NCBI GenBank assembly: GCA_030248135.1
Contig: JASANC010005472.1
Coordinates: 45,857-109,856 of the forward strand
Reading direction: 5' to 3'
DNA from: Theristus sp. LFF4_11
Taxonomy: Eukaryota > Nematoda > Chromadorea > Monhysterida > Xyalidae
DNA length: 64,000 nucleotides
Shown here: positions 34,596 to 45,865 of the stretch, in pieces
Numbering within the stretch: the stretch's first letter is position 1
How the letters are laid out: each line of letters begins with the position of its first letter
Notes under the pieces: generated by a model
Seen by the model: only the letters and a program-made list of their open reading frames with translations
Database searches by the model: none
What the model was told of the DNA's origin: nothing
Program-made: the position numbers and the translations under genes

Positions 34596-35663
34596 CTCTA
34601 GAGTCTAGACTAGGGTTAGGGGCTTTGAAAAAAAATTTTTTTTTATTTTTTTTTCGTTTTTTTTTTAAATTTGGATTTTTTTTTCAAACTTAAAAAAAAA
34701 ATTGAAAAATTTTTCTTCTACTTTGCTCTGAAAATTCGATTTATGGCATAATTTTTTGAAAGTTCAAACCAAATTTTCTTCCCAACTTCTTTGTGTGCTT
34801 AGGTACATGTCATTATTTGGTCATTTTGACCGACGTACTCCATGTTTTTCGATTTGGATGACTTCTAGAGTCAATTTTTAGCGTTGAAATGACTTAACTG
34901 AATTGAAATATCGTTTCAGAAATCGTTTTCTTGCAACTTAGAACATGTTTTTTCAGTCGGTAGGCCATGAGATGAACATGATATCTTGTTGATTGGCGTA
35001 CGTTATAGGTCTACAATGGAGTTGTGCGATATATTGTTAAACAATTGGAGCGGGGATGTTGGTTAATACCACATCACACGACCGTTTTTCAGATACCCGA
35101 TAACATGGCCACATGTTAAAACTTGCGTGCTGAGCTAAACTAACGTGTTAAACTTGCGTCTGTCAGTTGCCCGCAACGTGATCGCGAAATCATGGTACGT
35201 GTTTTCGATACGATGATTTGAAGAGTGGGCTCTCGCCATGTGGCAGATAGCATAGCTGGTTGAACCTGAAAGTAAGTGTCTTGGGGGGGGGGCGACCGGG
35301 TCGACAGGGGTTGCCGACTTAGCTACAGCAAACAGGAATTTTTGAACACAGTCAAATTTTGGTAATTTTCTGAAGAGGAACAACTAAGAACGGTTCAATA
35401 TTCAAGTACACGTCGAAAATTGTCCTGTTTTACTGTTGAAAATGCAACTTTCCCTCTATGAAATGGACATAATTTCAATAAAACACGATTTTCGCTCTTA
35501 TAGTTTTCCGGATCGTTCTGAAAATAGTCTAGATGAACTCAGCTCGACGAGACGCTTCGAACAAACCTAACTTGTAAAAAAAATTTTTTTTTTTTAAATA
35601 TTTTTTTTAATTTAAAAAAAAATCCGGATTTTTTTTCCCCTAACCCTAGTCTAGACTCTAGAG
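34596..35663. mobile_element. Putative 1.07-kb TIR element
   Basis: The left end reads CTCTAGAGTCTAGACTAGG followed by GTTAGGGG. The right end is its reverse complement, with only small differences further in. No transposase frame is seen. The inner ends are A/T homopolymers. Target duplication could not be settled. Confidence 0.6.
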
Positions 35664-35869
35664 GAGGCACTTTTGAAGACTAACACTAAGTGACAAGGTA
35701 AAGTCAAAGAAAATTTTTGTTGAACTTTCGAAAAATTATGCCAAAAACGGCATTTTCAGGGCACATTAAAAAAAATTTCAAAATTTTTAATAAAGAAAAT
35801 AAAAAAAATGCTCATTTTTTTACTTAAAAAATTTTTTTACCGTTACATCGGCTAGTAGGGGTCGATTTG

Positions 35870-37245
35870 GTGGTGTGGTGTGGGGGTGTAGGTCGATCCG
35901 GTACCGGTCGATCCGGTACGGTCGATCCGGTGCCGGTCGATCCGGTACCGGTCGATCAGTACCGTGGGCCCAAAAAAATTTTCGAGGGGGGGGGGTATGG
36001 TACCGTGGGGGGGGTGCCGACCAAAAAGTGAGGGGGGGGGGTCCAACCTATGGTAACGTGGGACCCCCCCCAGGGGGATCCCATGGGGGGGGTGCATTTT
36101 TTTCAAAATTTTCTGCGGGGGGGGGCCACACCCCCCCCACCACCCCCATGAAATTTTTTCGCTCAAATTTGAAAGGAAAAACGCTAAATTTTGCTGCAAA
36201 ATCTTTGAAATTACAATGAAGATGGTCAAGTTATCATATATTCAGCTTATATTATGGACTTTATAGACAAAAAATCATGATTTTCCAAAAAAAAATTGCG
36301 GGTGGGCACAAAATTTTGGGGGGGGGGGGGTGTCCGCCAGACAAAATTTCATGGGGGGGGGTGGGGGGGGGTGTCGGCCAAATTTTCGAGGGGGGGGGGG
36401 TACGATGGGGGGGGGGGGGTGCCCGGTTTTAGGGGGGGGGGTGGCACGGTGCCCCCCCCACCCCCCCCACCCGCCGTTCCCGGGTGCCGGGGGGGGGTTG
36501 TACCCCCCCCACCCCCCCCCGCCCACGGTACTGCGGTCGATCCGGTACCTGGCAATTTTCTAGGGCGGTCGATCCGGTACCAGGTCGATCCGGTACTCGG
36601 TCGTCGGTCGATCCGGTACCAATTGAAATTTTCAGCTGTTTTACGGGTTTTTAGCGTTCAATTCGTTATGTTTTCGATTTTTCTTTGGTTGATTGTTGAT
36701 ACGATTGTTGATGATACATACGATATGAGACGACGACGACTTGCGACACTTGGTTGGTTTTGGAAATCGTAATCTGATTCTGAAAAAAGCAAAACAAGTG
36801 TACCATATGTTTTTTTTCTGAACTATTTTCCAGAAGAATAAAGCTCCAAGACGGTGAAAATTTGCAAAATTATCAGCTCAGCAAGAAAAGGAGAACAAAA
36901 TAAAAATATGAAGACTGATTCGGTTCTCTTTTGGAGTTGAGGAAAAATGTCTGTTGATTTTATTTTCATATTTCCCGCGAAAAAACCTGCGGTAAAATGT
37001 TTCAGACATCAGATAAAATGAGAGAAACGAAGAAAAATGGAAAACAAATCAGAAACAAATTGAATTGAATGCTAAAACAGTTGAAAATTTCAATTGGTAC
37101 CGGATCGACCGAGTACCGGATCGACCTGGTACCGGATCGACCGCCCTAGAAAATTGCCAGGTACCGGATCGACCGGTACCGGATCGACCGGTACCGGATC
37201 GACCGTACCGGATCGACCGGTACCGGATCGACCGCATGCCTACTA
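35870..37245. repeat. Foldback with GGTCGATCCGGTACC minisatellite arms
   Basis: Tandem copies of a 15-bp word, ggtcgatccggtacc, lie at 35890-35965 and 36535-36625, and in reverse orientation (accggatcgaccg) at 37097-37240. The spacer words ctggcaattttctagggcgg and caattgaaattttcagctg at 36548-36640 recur inverted at 37080-37160. G/C homopolymer blocks lie between 35980 and 36530, with further C runs at 37290-37440. Confidence 0.8.
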
Positions 37246-37650
37246 GCCATTTTTCGCCCAGAAAATTTGTCATCGTCAAGAAAAAATTTTGGTCCGACCC
37301 CCCCCCAGAATTTTCGGTCTCGCTCGGGACCCCCCCCAACCAAGTCGACCCCCCCCCCGCCCGCCCGGGACGACCCCCCCCCCCAAATTTGGGCGGATCT
37401 CCCCAGTCCCCTCCCCCCCCTCGGATTCGCCAAAAATCGGGCTCGACCCCTGGGAAATGGGAATAATCGATGTTTGGTTGGTATTCATAGTTGCAAACAA
37501 AAAAACTTGACAAGAAACAGCTTTTCCTTTTACCACAAAATGGTGAAAATTTTGGCCTTTTTCATGCTTTTTAGTTCGACTGCGATTTTTAGGTTAATCC
37601 ATGGTCAACAATCTGCCAACGCAAACGCAACACCTAGCAACAAGTTGACC

Positions 37651-40600
37651 ATGCCGCGAAAGGCGCAACCGAAAACAGTTGAAGAGGTGGTCGAAATGTA
37701 CGAGAAGAAGATCAATGATACGCTGCAGGATTTGCACGAGTCTGTGCATGAGGTCAGCGAGAAGAAAGAAGACTTTGACACGTCGCTGAATGTTGTGGAA
37801 CAGCTGCACGAAGCGGTGTATTCGGAGCGAAAACTTTCCAATTACCACCAGTCGAAACTGAAAACGCAATACGTCAAAACGTTAAAAGAGGTCAGCTCAA
37901 CAATGCGCAGTGCATATTTTTGGTCTTGCTTAAGCGCCATTCATGGAGGTTGAAGCGCGCTGACGCGCTTCACTTTGCTACACATTCACGAAGCAAAAAA
38001 ACAGCGCGCTTCAGCGTGCGTCAGCGCGCTTCAGTTTTGGAGCACATGCGCATTCACGGACGCGCGCGCTGAAGCGCGCTGACCAGCTTCATCGTGAATG
38101 AAGAAATGAAGCTGCGTCAGCCGCTGCGGCTTTTTAGGTTTTTTTCCCATTCACGAACGCGCGCGCTGAAGTGCGCTATCATGAATGATGAAATGAAGCT
38201 GCGTCAGCCGCTGCGGCATTTGATGTCCGGACATCAAATTTGTGTGTGCAAAATCGCTGATTGTTGCTGTCAGTGACAATTTTTCACAAATGTTGCAAGA
38301 CTTTTTTGTTAAATCATTTAGTACTTTTCTGACAGATTCTGAACAGTATTGTATAGCGTAATTAGTCTCAAAATAAGTGTGACAGTGAGAATACGAATAC
38401 TCAACAAAGCATAAAAGTAGTGCAAGAAATTTATGTGAAATTTATGTGAACTGTACCCGTGCGACGGTCTGGGGTACTGATTTGCGCAGCCCTTAAAACC
38501 GGTGTGCAGCCCGCAAGAACAAGCTTTGCTAGCTTTGCTTCATTACACCGGCTGCCTTGCAAACTGCAAAAAGGGCCAAATTCATTCAGAATGCTTTTTT
38601 GTACTGTTTTTTATGGTTTCACACCAAAAGTTTTCTGATCTTAGGCGCATATTTATTGAAAAATTGTGAAATGGACTTTCGAAGTGAAGAAAAACTTTGA
38701 AAGCTACACCGCAAAATACAGTTTTTTATGAACAATTTTGTACGATTTCTGCATTTTGACTGAACATTCTAGGATGCAATTTGCTTTCACGTTGCTTGCA
38801 AATGGTGCATAGTCCTCAAAATGGTGCACAGCCCTCAAAGTGGTGCACAGCCCTCAAAATGGTGCACAGCCCTCAAAGTGGTGCACAGCCCTCAAAGTGG
38901 TGCACAGCCCTCAAAGTGGTGCACAGCCCTCAAAATGGTGCACAGCCCTCAAAGTGGTGCACAGCCCTCAAAGTGGTGCACAGCCCTCAAAGTGGTGCAC
39001 AGCCCTCAAAGTGGTGCACAGCCCTCAAAGTGGTGCACAGCCCTCAAAGTGGTGCACAGCCCTCAAAGTGGTGCACAGCCCTCAAAGTGGTGCACAGCCC
39101 TCAAAATGGTGCACAGCCCTCAAAGTGGTGCACAGCCCTCAAAGTGGTGCACAGCCCTCAAAGTGGTGCACAGCCCTCAAAGTGGTGCACAGCCCTCAAA
39201 GTGGTGCACAGCCCTCAAAGTGGTGCACAGCCCTCAAACCCGTGTCGAAACAGTGCCGCCGCATAAATTTCTTGCGGCCTGCACGCACACCGGTTTTGAG
39301 GGCTGCGCACATCGGTACCCCACACCGTGATGTGAAGTGATTGTTTTCTTCAACTGCGGTTTGGCGTGAAACCTTTTTCCTTTTTTAGCCTTGCCACGGT
39401 GTAGAGCATTGCAAAAAAAGTTTCATCAACGGCAGCACATGATTAGTGAATGTTGCACAAATCAAAAGATCAAAACATTTTTCACTGAAACGGCGAAAAC
39501 AACGAATCGAAGCGGTATATAGTGTGTACTAAACAGCACATACGGAGACAACACAGACAACAGCACAAAACGATAAAACTGAAAGACATTTAATGAACAC
39601 ACACCTAGAGAGGTTCCCACCTGTCAACTACTATAGTGCAGTGGTAACATGTTGTGCCTGTCAGCACAGAGGCCAAAGTTCGAAACCCGTCTTAGCCCAG
39701 TTGTTTTTATCGTTTTTATCTGTTGGTTTCTTTCACAAACGCAGCACAATAAAACTTACTGTATTCCTCAATTAATTTAATTTTACCACAATTAAATTCA
39801 TTCCCTTTTTGGTCTGCATCTATCACAATTGAAAGCGCAGAAATTATGCAAATACGTTTCATTTTTCAGACAAGCCGCTGCGGCATTTGGGGTCCGGACA
39901 TCAAAAGCCGCAGCGGCTGACGCAGCTTCATTTCTACATTCATGATGAAGCTGGTCAGCGCGCTTCAGCGCGCGCGTTCGTGAATGGACAAAAAACATAA
40001 AAAGCCGCAGCGGCTGACGCAGCTTCACTTCAGGCCGCTTCATCATTCATGATGAAGCGCTTCAGCGCGCGCGTTCGTGAATGGGCAAAAAAACCTAAAA
40101 AGCCGCAGCGGCTGACGCAGCTTCATTTCTTCATTCATGATGAAGCTGGTCAGCGCGCGTCAGCGCGCTTCAGCGCGCGCTTGCATGAATGGGCCTTTAG
40201 AATCGTGCTGAAATGTTCTTCTATGTGTTGTTCAGGCAGAAGCGGAAGCTCATGTCCTTCGCAGTTGTCTGGCACAAATCGAAAAGATTCGAAAGCTGCG
40301 AACTGAGAAACGAGTGGCTGTCAGACAGTTTTTAGCTGCCGGTGGTGGCGTTTCGGCCGGATCAGCGAGTAAGCAATTTAGAAAATCATTCTGTTTCATC
40401 AATCATCATCAATTCTTTGTGAACGTAAAAATTCGTTATCTGTCCAGTTTAAGTAAAAAAACTGATGTGTGCCAGCCAAAGTTCGCGCTAGGACCGTACC
40501 AACAACGAAGGAACAGTTTCTTTTTCGAAAGAAAAAACTTCGTGATCCTGAAAGAAAAGTGAAGAATGCATTTGATTCTTCCTAATGCGTCACTCTGTTC

Positions 40601-41817
40601 TGTTTGGCGTTGTGTGTATTCCATTCCACGAATGCTGCGCATGAGCGTCGTGCTGCTGCAGGCTCAATGTCAACAGCGAACGGCGGCAGTGGCGCCAGCA
40701 GCAGCAGCAGTCACCAGTTGGTGCAACAACAGTTGCAACCGATGCGTCGTGGCGCGCTGATGGTGATGCTGCAACAGTCGGCGAACACGATGCCGCTCTG
40801 GATCGGCAAGTTGAACGAGAACCCGCCGCCGTTGTGCGGCGCCATCGGCGAACACGAGACGCACGTCTGTCAGCCGGGTGACGCGTGCGCGGCGCTCGTC
40901 AAGGGACACGAGGGCGAACACAACTGGATACTCGCCGAAGTCGTCACGTTCCAGGTGACGCACGTTCGAGAATGCGTTTTGGAAGTTTCAATTGCCACAT
41001 AAGGATTGAAACTTGTCTCCTTTTCTTTCAACATCTGCACACGCATTGAGTCGCAGAACCTGAAAACATTGATAATAGTTGACTACATGTTTGTGTTTTC
41101 GTAAAAATAACTCCAGATGCAATGACATTTTTCACAAGTTGTGGTATAACTGCTCGTATTTTGGGTCAATTTGGCGAAAAATATTGAGTGCACGAACTAA
41201 AGAAAATTTCCAATTGAGATCAAATTTTAAAAATTCACATTTTATTTGTAGTGTGAATCAAAATCTAAAATTTGAATTCTCAAAGTTGAAAAAACGAAGA
41301 AAACCGGTAAAAAACCTGGTAAAAACCACTCGCTAAAAACCACCTTAATATAACAAGCTAAGCGTTTTTACCGGTATAAAAGACGGTTTTTTACGCGACC
41401 CAGCACAGTCCTATTTACGAGTTGACTTTATTTACCATTTACCGCATATTGATGATGCTTTGTTTCATTTACCGCAATGTGTTTCAGGCGTCCACAAACA
41501 AATACGAAGTGGAGGACGTCGACGAGGAGCAGAAGGAGCGCTACGTGGTGCCACGGCGCAAAGTGATCCCGCTGGCGCACTACCGCGCCAATCCGCACAC
41601 TGACCCGGACGCGTTGTACCCGCTGGACGCGATCGTGCTCGCGCTGTACCCGCAGACGACCTGCTTTTACAAGGGAGTCGTCGAGGAGATGCCGAACGCG
41701 CCCACGGCCGATTACTTGATAGCGTTCGATGACAGCTCGTACCCAAACGGCTACTCGCCCCCGTTGCCAGTGCCGCAGCGCTATGTCGTCGCCTACAGGG
41801 AGATCACGGCGAAATGA
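37651..41817 (+). CDS. sgf29: SAGA-associated factor 29 (SGF29), tandem Tudor protein
   Basis: Four exons: 37651-37890, 40236-40368, 40662-40954 and 41488-41817, giving 331 residues. SGF29 is the SAGA/ATAC histone acetyltransferase subunit that reads H3K4me2/3. The N-terminal half is coiled coil (VEEVVEMYEKKIND onwards, then AEAEAHVLRSCLAQIEKIR). A Ser/Gly/Gln linker follows, then the SGF29 tandem Tudor domain: MRRGALMVMLQQSA, LPLWIGK-like PLWIGKLN, WILAEVVTF, NKYEVEDVDEE, RRKVIPL, VLALYPQTTCFYKG and GYSPPLPVPQRYVV. The frame is open upstream to an ATG at 37541, but that would add a secretory-type hydrophobic stretch that does not fit a nuclear protein, so I start at 37651. Intron 1 (2.3 kb) is nearly all transposon. 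Confidence 0.95.
38457..39335. mobile_element. Nested element with inverted ends around the minisatellite
   Basis: The left end (tctggggtactgatttgcgc, then agcccttaaaaccggtgtgc) is the imperfect reverse complement of 39280-39330. It encloses the 19-bp array. A fragment with the same words lies at 45090-45200. Confidence 0.65.
38800..39240 (+). repeat. 19-bp minisatellite, about 23 copies
   Basis: The unit is (a/g)tggtgcacagccctcaaa with almost no other variation. As 19 is one more than a multiple of three and the unit has no stop in any plus frame, all three plus frames are open and encode the same 19-residue periodic peptide (VHSPQSGAQPSKWCTALK). These frames are not evidence of a gene. Confidence 0.95.
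39630..39705 (+). tRNA. tRNA-Asp(GTC)-like relic
   Basis: TATAGTGCAGTGGTAACATG resembles the D-arm region and A box of tRNA-Asp. A stem-loop with GTC in the anticodon place follows (TTGTGCCTGTCAGCACA), then a near-consensus B box, AGTTCGAAACC. The acceptor stem does not close well. It sits inside the 2.26-kb transposon, so a pseudogene or SINE head is more likely than a working tRNA. Confidence 0.35.
40960..41070. repeat. Intron-associated repeat in SGF29 intron 3
   Basis: It shares caattgccacataagg, cgcattgagtcgcagaacct and attgataat with the V-ATPase E copy (30930-31020) and, inverted, with TMX2 intron 2. Confidence 0.75.
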
Positions 41818-42689
41818 GTTGGGCGAAGACAAACGCTGCTGCGCCGACATTCCATTTTGTATGAGCTTGGTTTTGATCTTGATTCTCGATGCTGATGTTT
41901 TGTTATGCTTTTTTCTAAGATGTTCGTCATTCCTAGACCTTCTCTTTTAGACACATTTCTCGCGGTTCTTTCCCGTGCTGACGTACACGGTACACCGGCC
42001 TTCCCGTGTACCTAATTGCCGCTTATGCTGATTACAGTCAAACTTTATACCACATCCAACCAGCTGATTGGTTGGTAATCACGTGATGCATGCGTTCTCT
42101 GCAGGCATTGCCTGGTACAACAGTCCCTGTGACACGCACGACGGCTATTTCCCATCACGGCTAGTTCCCGCGTGATAGATCCCGCGCTGCGAACAAGAAA
42201 TGATGGTGCTCCCCGCATTTGTGGGCACAATCTCGGCTGCGATTTTTCTAACTACAGTTGAATTGAGGCTGTCACATACCCCTAACATGAGTTAGACTAG
42301 GGTTGGTAAAAAACCGGTTTTTTATATTGCCAGGTAAAAAACAGTTTCTTTTTCGTTTTAAAACCGTTTTAAAACCATAAAAAAACCGAATGCTTCCCAG
42401 CTCCTAAACTTTCCAGAACTTGGCATCTTGAACTCAAAATTGGAAATACATCAAAATTAGTGATTTTGAGCCGCGTAAAATGCTGTTTTCAGGTATACAA
42501 CCGACCCAATTTGCTATTTTTGCCACCCAATGCTACCCAATTTTGTTTCAAATCAAATCAATTTCGCTTTTATTGGTTTCCAGGGCAGCACGTTCAATAA
42601 ATTGAAAACAAAGACTGGGCAGTGAGTAGTAATAGATGGTATACCACACTGGCTCATCAATGTCAGTTACCGGTATGTGGTACAAATGG

Positions 42690-43260
42690 CTCGTGTACTA
42701 TTCCGGCCCGCGAAATTCCGGCCCGTAGAATTCCGGCCCGCTCATTCCGGCCCGAAGAATTCCGGCCCGAAGAATTCCGGCCCGGAGAATTCCGGCCCGG
42801 AGAATTTTCGCCAGCATAAACAATATTAAACCACACGAAGTGATTTTTGGTAAATAAGTTCTTGTGATTTTTTATTTTTGTTTAGAACTTGCTTGCAGTG
42901 ACTTGTTGTAGGTTCCTAATCCTAAGCCAAGCCTTTTTGATAAGGTAAAAGGGTCACAAATCCTGTTCATGATAAAAAATTTAAAAATTTAGTTGTAGTT
43001 TCTTTTTTCCAAAAGGTTTCATTTTCCAAAAAAGCAAACAGGACGAACATCATTGAAAATACACTGTAACATGTGAACATCGATATTTTTATTTTATTAT
43101 TTCATTACCAAAATCACTTCGTGTGGTTTAATATTGTTCGTGCTGGCGAAAATTCTCCGGGCCGGAATTCTCCGGGCCGGAATTCTTCGGGCCGGAATTC
43201 TTCGGGCCGGAATGAGCGGGCCGGAATTCTTCAGGCCGGAATTAGCGGGCCGGAATTGTA
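42690..43260. repeat. Inverted arrays of attccggcccg
   Basis: At 42700-42810, 15-16-bp units (aattccggcccggag) repeat about eight times. At 43145-43255 the same units occur in reverse orientation. The arms flank about 330 bp. A related array is at 63825-63970. Confidence 0.85.
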
Positions 43261-43836
43261 CCCCCCCCCGGTACAAATAATCACAAATGATTTTTTAATT
43301 TTATTTAAATAATTTTGAAGAGCAACATGAACCGGTTTCTTTTGCGGTGTAGTGTTTGAAGCGACATTGTTGTTATTTCCCATTTCCCTGTGCAAAAATC
43401 AAACTGAAGATGGCACGCGCAGATAGACAGAAAATTTAGTTTTGTTATTCATATAGTTGCTCACATTATCAAATAAAAAATGGAATGTTTTTCTAATTTG
43501 AATTACAAATCCCAAAAATACCCTCTTCCCCCAACAGTGCGTCTCTTGTTGTTGTTCCATGTTTGAATATAGTTTCAGTTACCTGGCAGTGTAAACATGG
43601 TGCTTGCTCTGTAATGTAACGTGTGTGTTTTTAGGTAACCTGTTCTTGTGAACGTCACTAATACATTTTATTAAACCCGCAAAACAAAATATAAAGAACA
43701 AAACAATACCCAAGCAGCTACAAACTAAAATTTTCTAAAACACTAATAGGTTTAGATCAGGATTTTAAATTTGGTTCAAAACGGAAAATTTGCTTTTAAC
43801 GAAAAATAAGTCAGGGAAAAATTTGCTTTTTAACTA

Positions 43837-44572
43837 GAGATGTCAAGAAAAAAAAATTTTCTATTTTTTTTTTTAATTTTTTTTTTAATTTTTTTTTAAA
43901 ATGAAAGTTGTTCAGAATTTTTCAGGGAGTCCGAATATCATTATCTGAGGAGCCACCGACTTACCATATGACCCCCACTCATATGGGAGGAGGGTGAAAA
44001 TTTCAGACTTGGTTTCGGCGACCCCATTTTCCCACCGACGACATCACGTCTCGTGTTTTGCCTCTCAATTCACCTCAAATAACATGGAAACAAGTTCCAC
44101 AACAAACCGGTGTGATCATGCTGACGACACGAGGCGAAACAGCAACGAGCAACCAACGAAGTTACGCTTGCAGTGGCAGACAGTGCAATTTCCACCTTTC
44201 GAGATCCTGAAAAACGATGCGTAAATGTGAGTTCTCTGCTTCTATCTCACCTTAGCGACATCGGAATTTGTTGAACTAGCCTTTGCGACGCTCAAGTACT
44301 TCAATGCGCGAGTCGATCATCACTGACCAAGGCTGAAAACAGTCGATAAATCAATCCAGAATACCACCTGCAGCGTTGAAGACAAGTGACAAGGTAAAGT
44401 CAAAGAAAATTTTTGTTGAACTTTCGAAAAATTATGCCAAAAACGGCATTTTCAGGGCACATTAAAGAAAAAATTTCAAAAATTTTTAGTAAAAAAAATA
44501 AAAAAAAGCTCATTTTTTTACTTTTTTAAAAAAAAAATTAAAAAAAAATTTTTTTTTTGACCCTTACATCTC
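43837..44572 (+). mobile_element. 736-bp MITE, copy 1 (TA target)
   Basis: The ends are GAGATGT and ACATCTC with TA on both sides. The body is almost identical to 55109-55835 in reverse orientation. A 76-codon frame (43994-44224) is kept in both copies with two residue changes. A partial relative is at 35677-35855. Confidence 0.85.
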
Positions 44573-45616
44573 TATTTTTAACAGAGGGAGTGACTGCAAC
44601 AGCCTTTGATATGTAATGCAAAATATCAGAACACGCCAGGTAAAACATGTACTGAAGCTTTCCATGCGGTCACCTCTCATAAAAAAAATCTTTGTAAAGT
44701 TGTTAAACATCAAACCATACATGTACTTTTGACATGCGAGCAGTGTGACACAAGTGTGAAAATGAGGGTCTTATTATTACATTACATTACATAAAATTAT
44801 TACACATTACCTGCATACATTACATACGGTATGGCCGGTTAAACATGGCAGCTTTTTTCATGGTGCAAGGAGCGCGCGAATTTTGAATGAAAGAAAAAAG
44901 ACGTTCAGAAACTGAATTGTGTGCCAAATTTGACGCGTGTTTTTTTATACTAATGGATTATCCGCGCTATTCTGTTCATTCTTTATCCCTTGTACACACG
45001 ATTGGGAATTATTTTGGTTTTTTTGAAAAAGACAACTCCTAGTTTGCGGCTGATCCCGCCTTGATGGACTGCCTCATTTATTCGGCCATACTGTACGCAA
45101 ATGGTGCACAGGCATTAAAATAGTGCACAGCTCTCAAACAGGTGTTGCCAAAATGCTTCGGCTTTTGCGCGCTACGCACATTCGTACCCCACGCGACGCT
45201 ATGCTCATGAGAATAAAACTGTTGTAAAGTTGTTGTCAACGCATACGTGTACATGCACGTACACGCGACCAGTGACACACAAGCGTGAAAAACGGGTCAC
45301 TATTACACGCATTACATGTATAATTGACACCATCCAATGTCGTGACACCATCTAAGATCATTTAAGTACCAAGTTATTTTGCCTTTTCAAACATCAATGT
45401 TCATTCTTTTCTTGTTGTTTTTTGTTGTCGTCAGGTTAGTTAGTTTGCTTTTTTCTAACATTAATGTCCATTTCTATACTTTTTTTGCAGCAGCAGTTGC
45501 CTTCCCAGAAAAGAAAACAACACCTACTGAGTTAGTTTTTTTATGTTTTTTTGGAACTTTTTCGAACTGTTCAAAAATCGTTTGTTTTTTTGCAGTGAAA
45601 TTAAGAACGTGTTCAT

Positions 45617-45865
45617 ATGATTGGACGTGGAAACTGCGATTGGTCGCAATTGGCGCATCCGTGCCTTGATCCCGGTGGCGTTCACCTCACCATACCAGGC
45701 GTGGCGGAAGCAGTAGGCCGGCTCCAGTTTTACGGGCAACTCTTCATGCACATGGCGGGACCGGCGGAAGAACGGTGGAAGATGCTCATGGGTCTGGTTG
45801 ACCCGTATGCGATACGTAGTAGAAACTACGTCATTTTAGCGCAGCTGCACAAATTGCTGCGCTAA
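45617..45865 (+). CDS. Hypothetical 82-residue frame
   Basis: The frame is GC-richer than its surroundings and begins MIGRGNCDWSQLAHPC. I recognise no family. It lies in the loop of the putative 5-kb foldback element, so it could be transposon cargo or a decayed exon. A TAA lies in frame shortly upstream. Confidence 0.25.
   Translation: MIGRGNCDWSQLAHPCLDPGGVHLTIPGVAEAVGRLQFYGQLFMHMAGPAEERWKMLMGLVDPYAIRSRNYVILAQLHKLLR

Larger units (their letters stand above)
37933..40196. mobile_element. 2.26-kb TTA-flanked foldback element in SGF29 intron 1
   Basis: TTA lies on both sides (37930-37932 and 40197-40199). The ends are inverted: AGCGCCATTCATGG and GCATGAATGGGCCT. Subterminal blocks at 37950-38240 and 39870-40190 are inverted copies rich in gcgcgcttcag, agccgcagcgg and ctgacgcagcttcat. 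The end sequence and TTA target tie it to the 90-bp MITEs. The centre holds the 19-bp minisatellite element. No transposase is seen. Confidence 0.75.

Noticed and set aside
33127..36570. Many Gly- or Pro-rich frames on both strands
   Set aside because: They follow from long G/C homopolymers, which read as poly-Gly or poly-Pro. No start context, splice signal or domain supports them.
37541..37650. Upstream in-frame start of SGF29 with a hydrophobic leader
   Set aside because: A signal-peptide-like leader does not suit a nuclear chromatin reader, and the sequence has an acceptor-like TTTTTAG just before it. It is more likely 5' UTR or intron.
38781..39340. Three overlapping plus-strand frames of 160-169 codons
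   Set aside because: They are all readings of the same 19-bp minisatellite, which has no stop in any plus frame. They are not genes.
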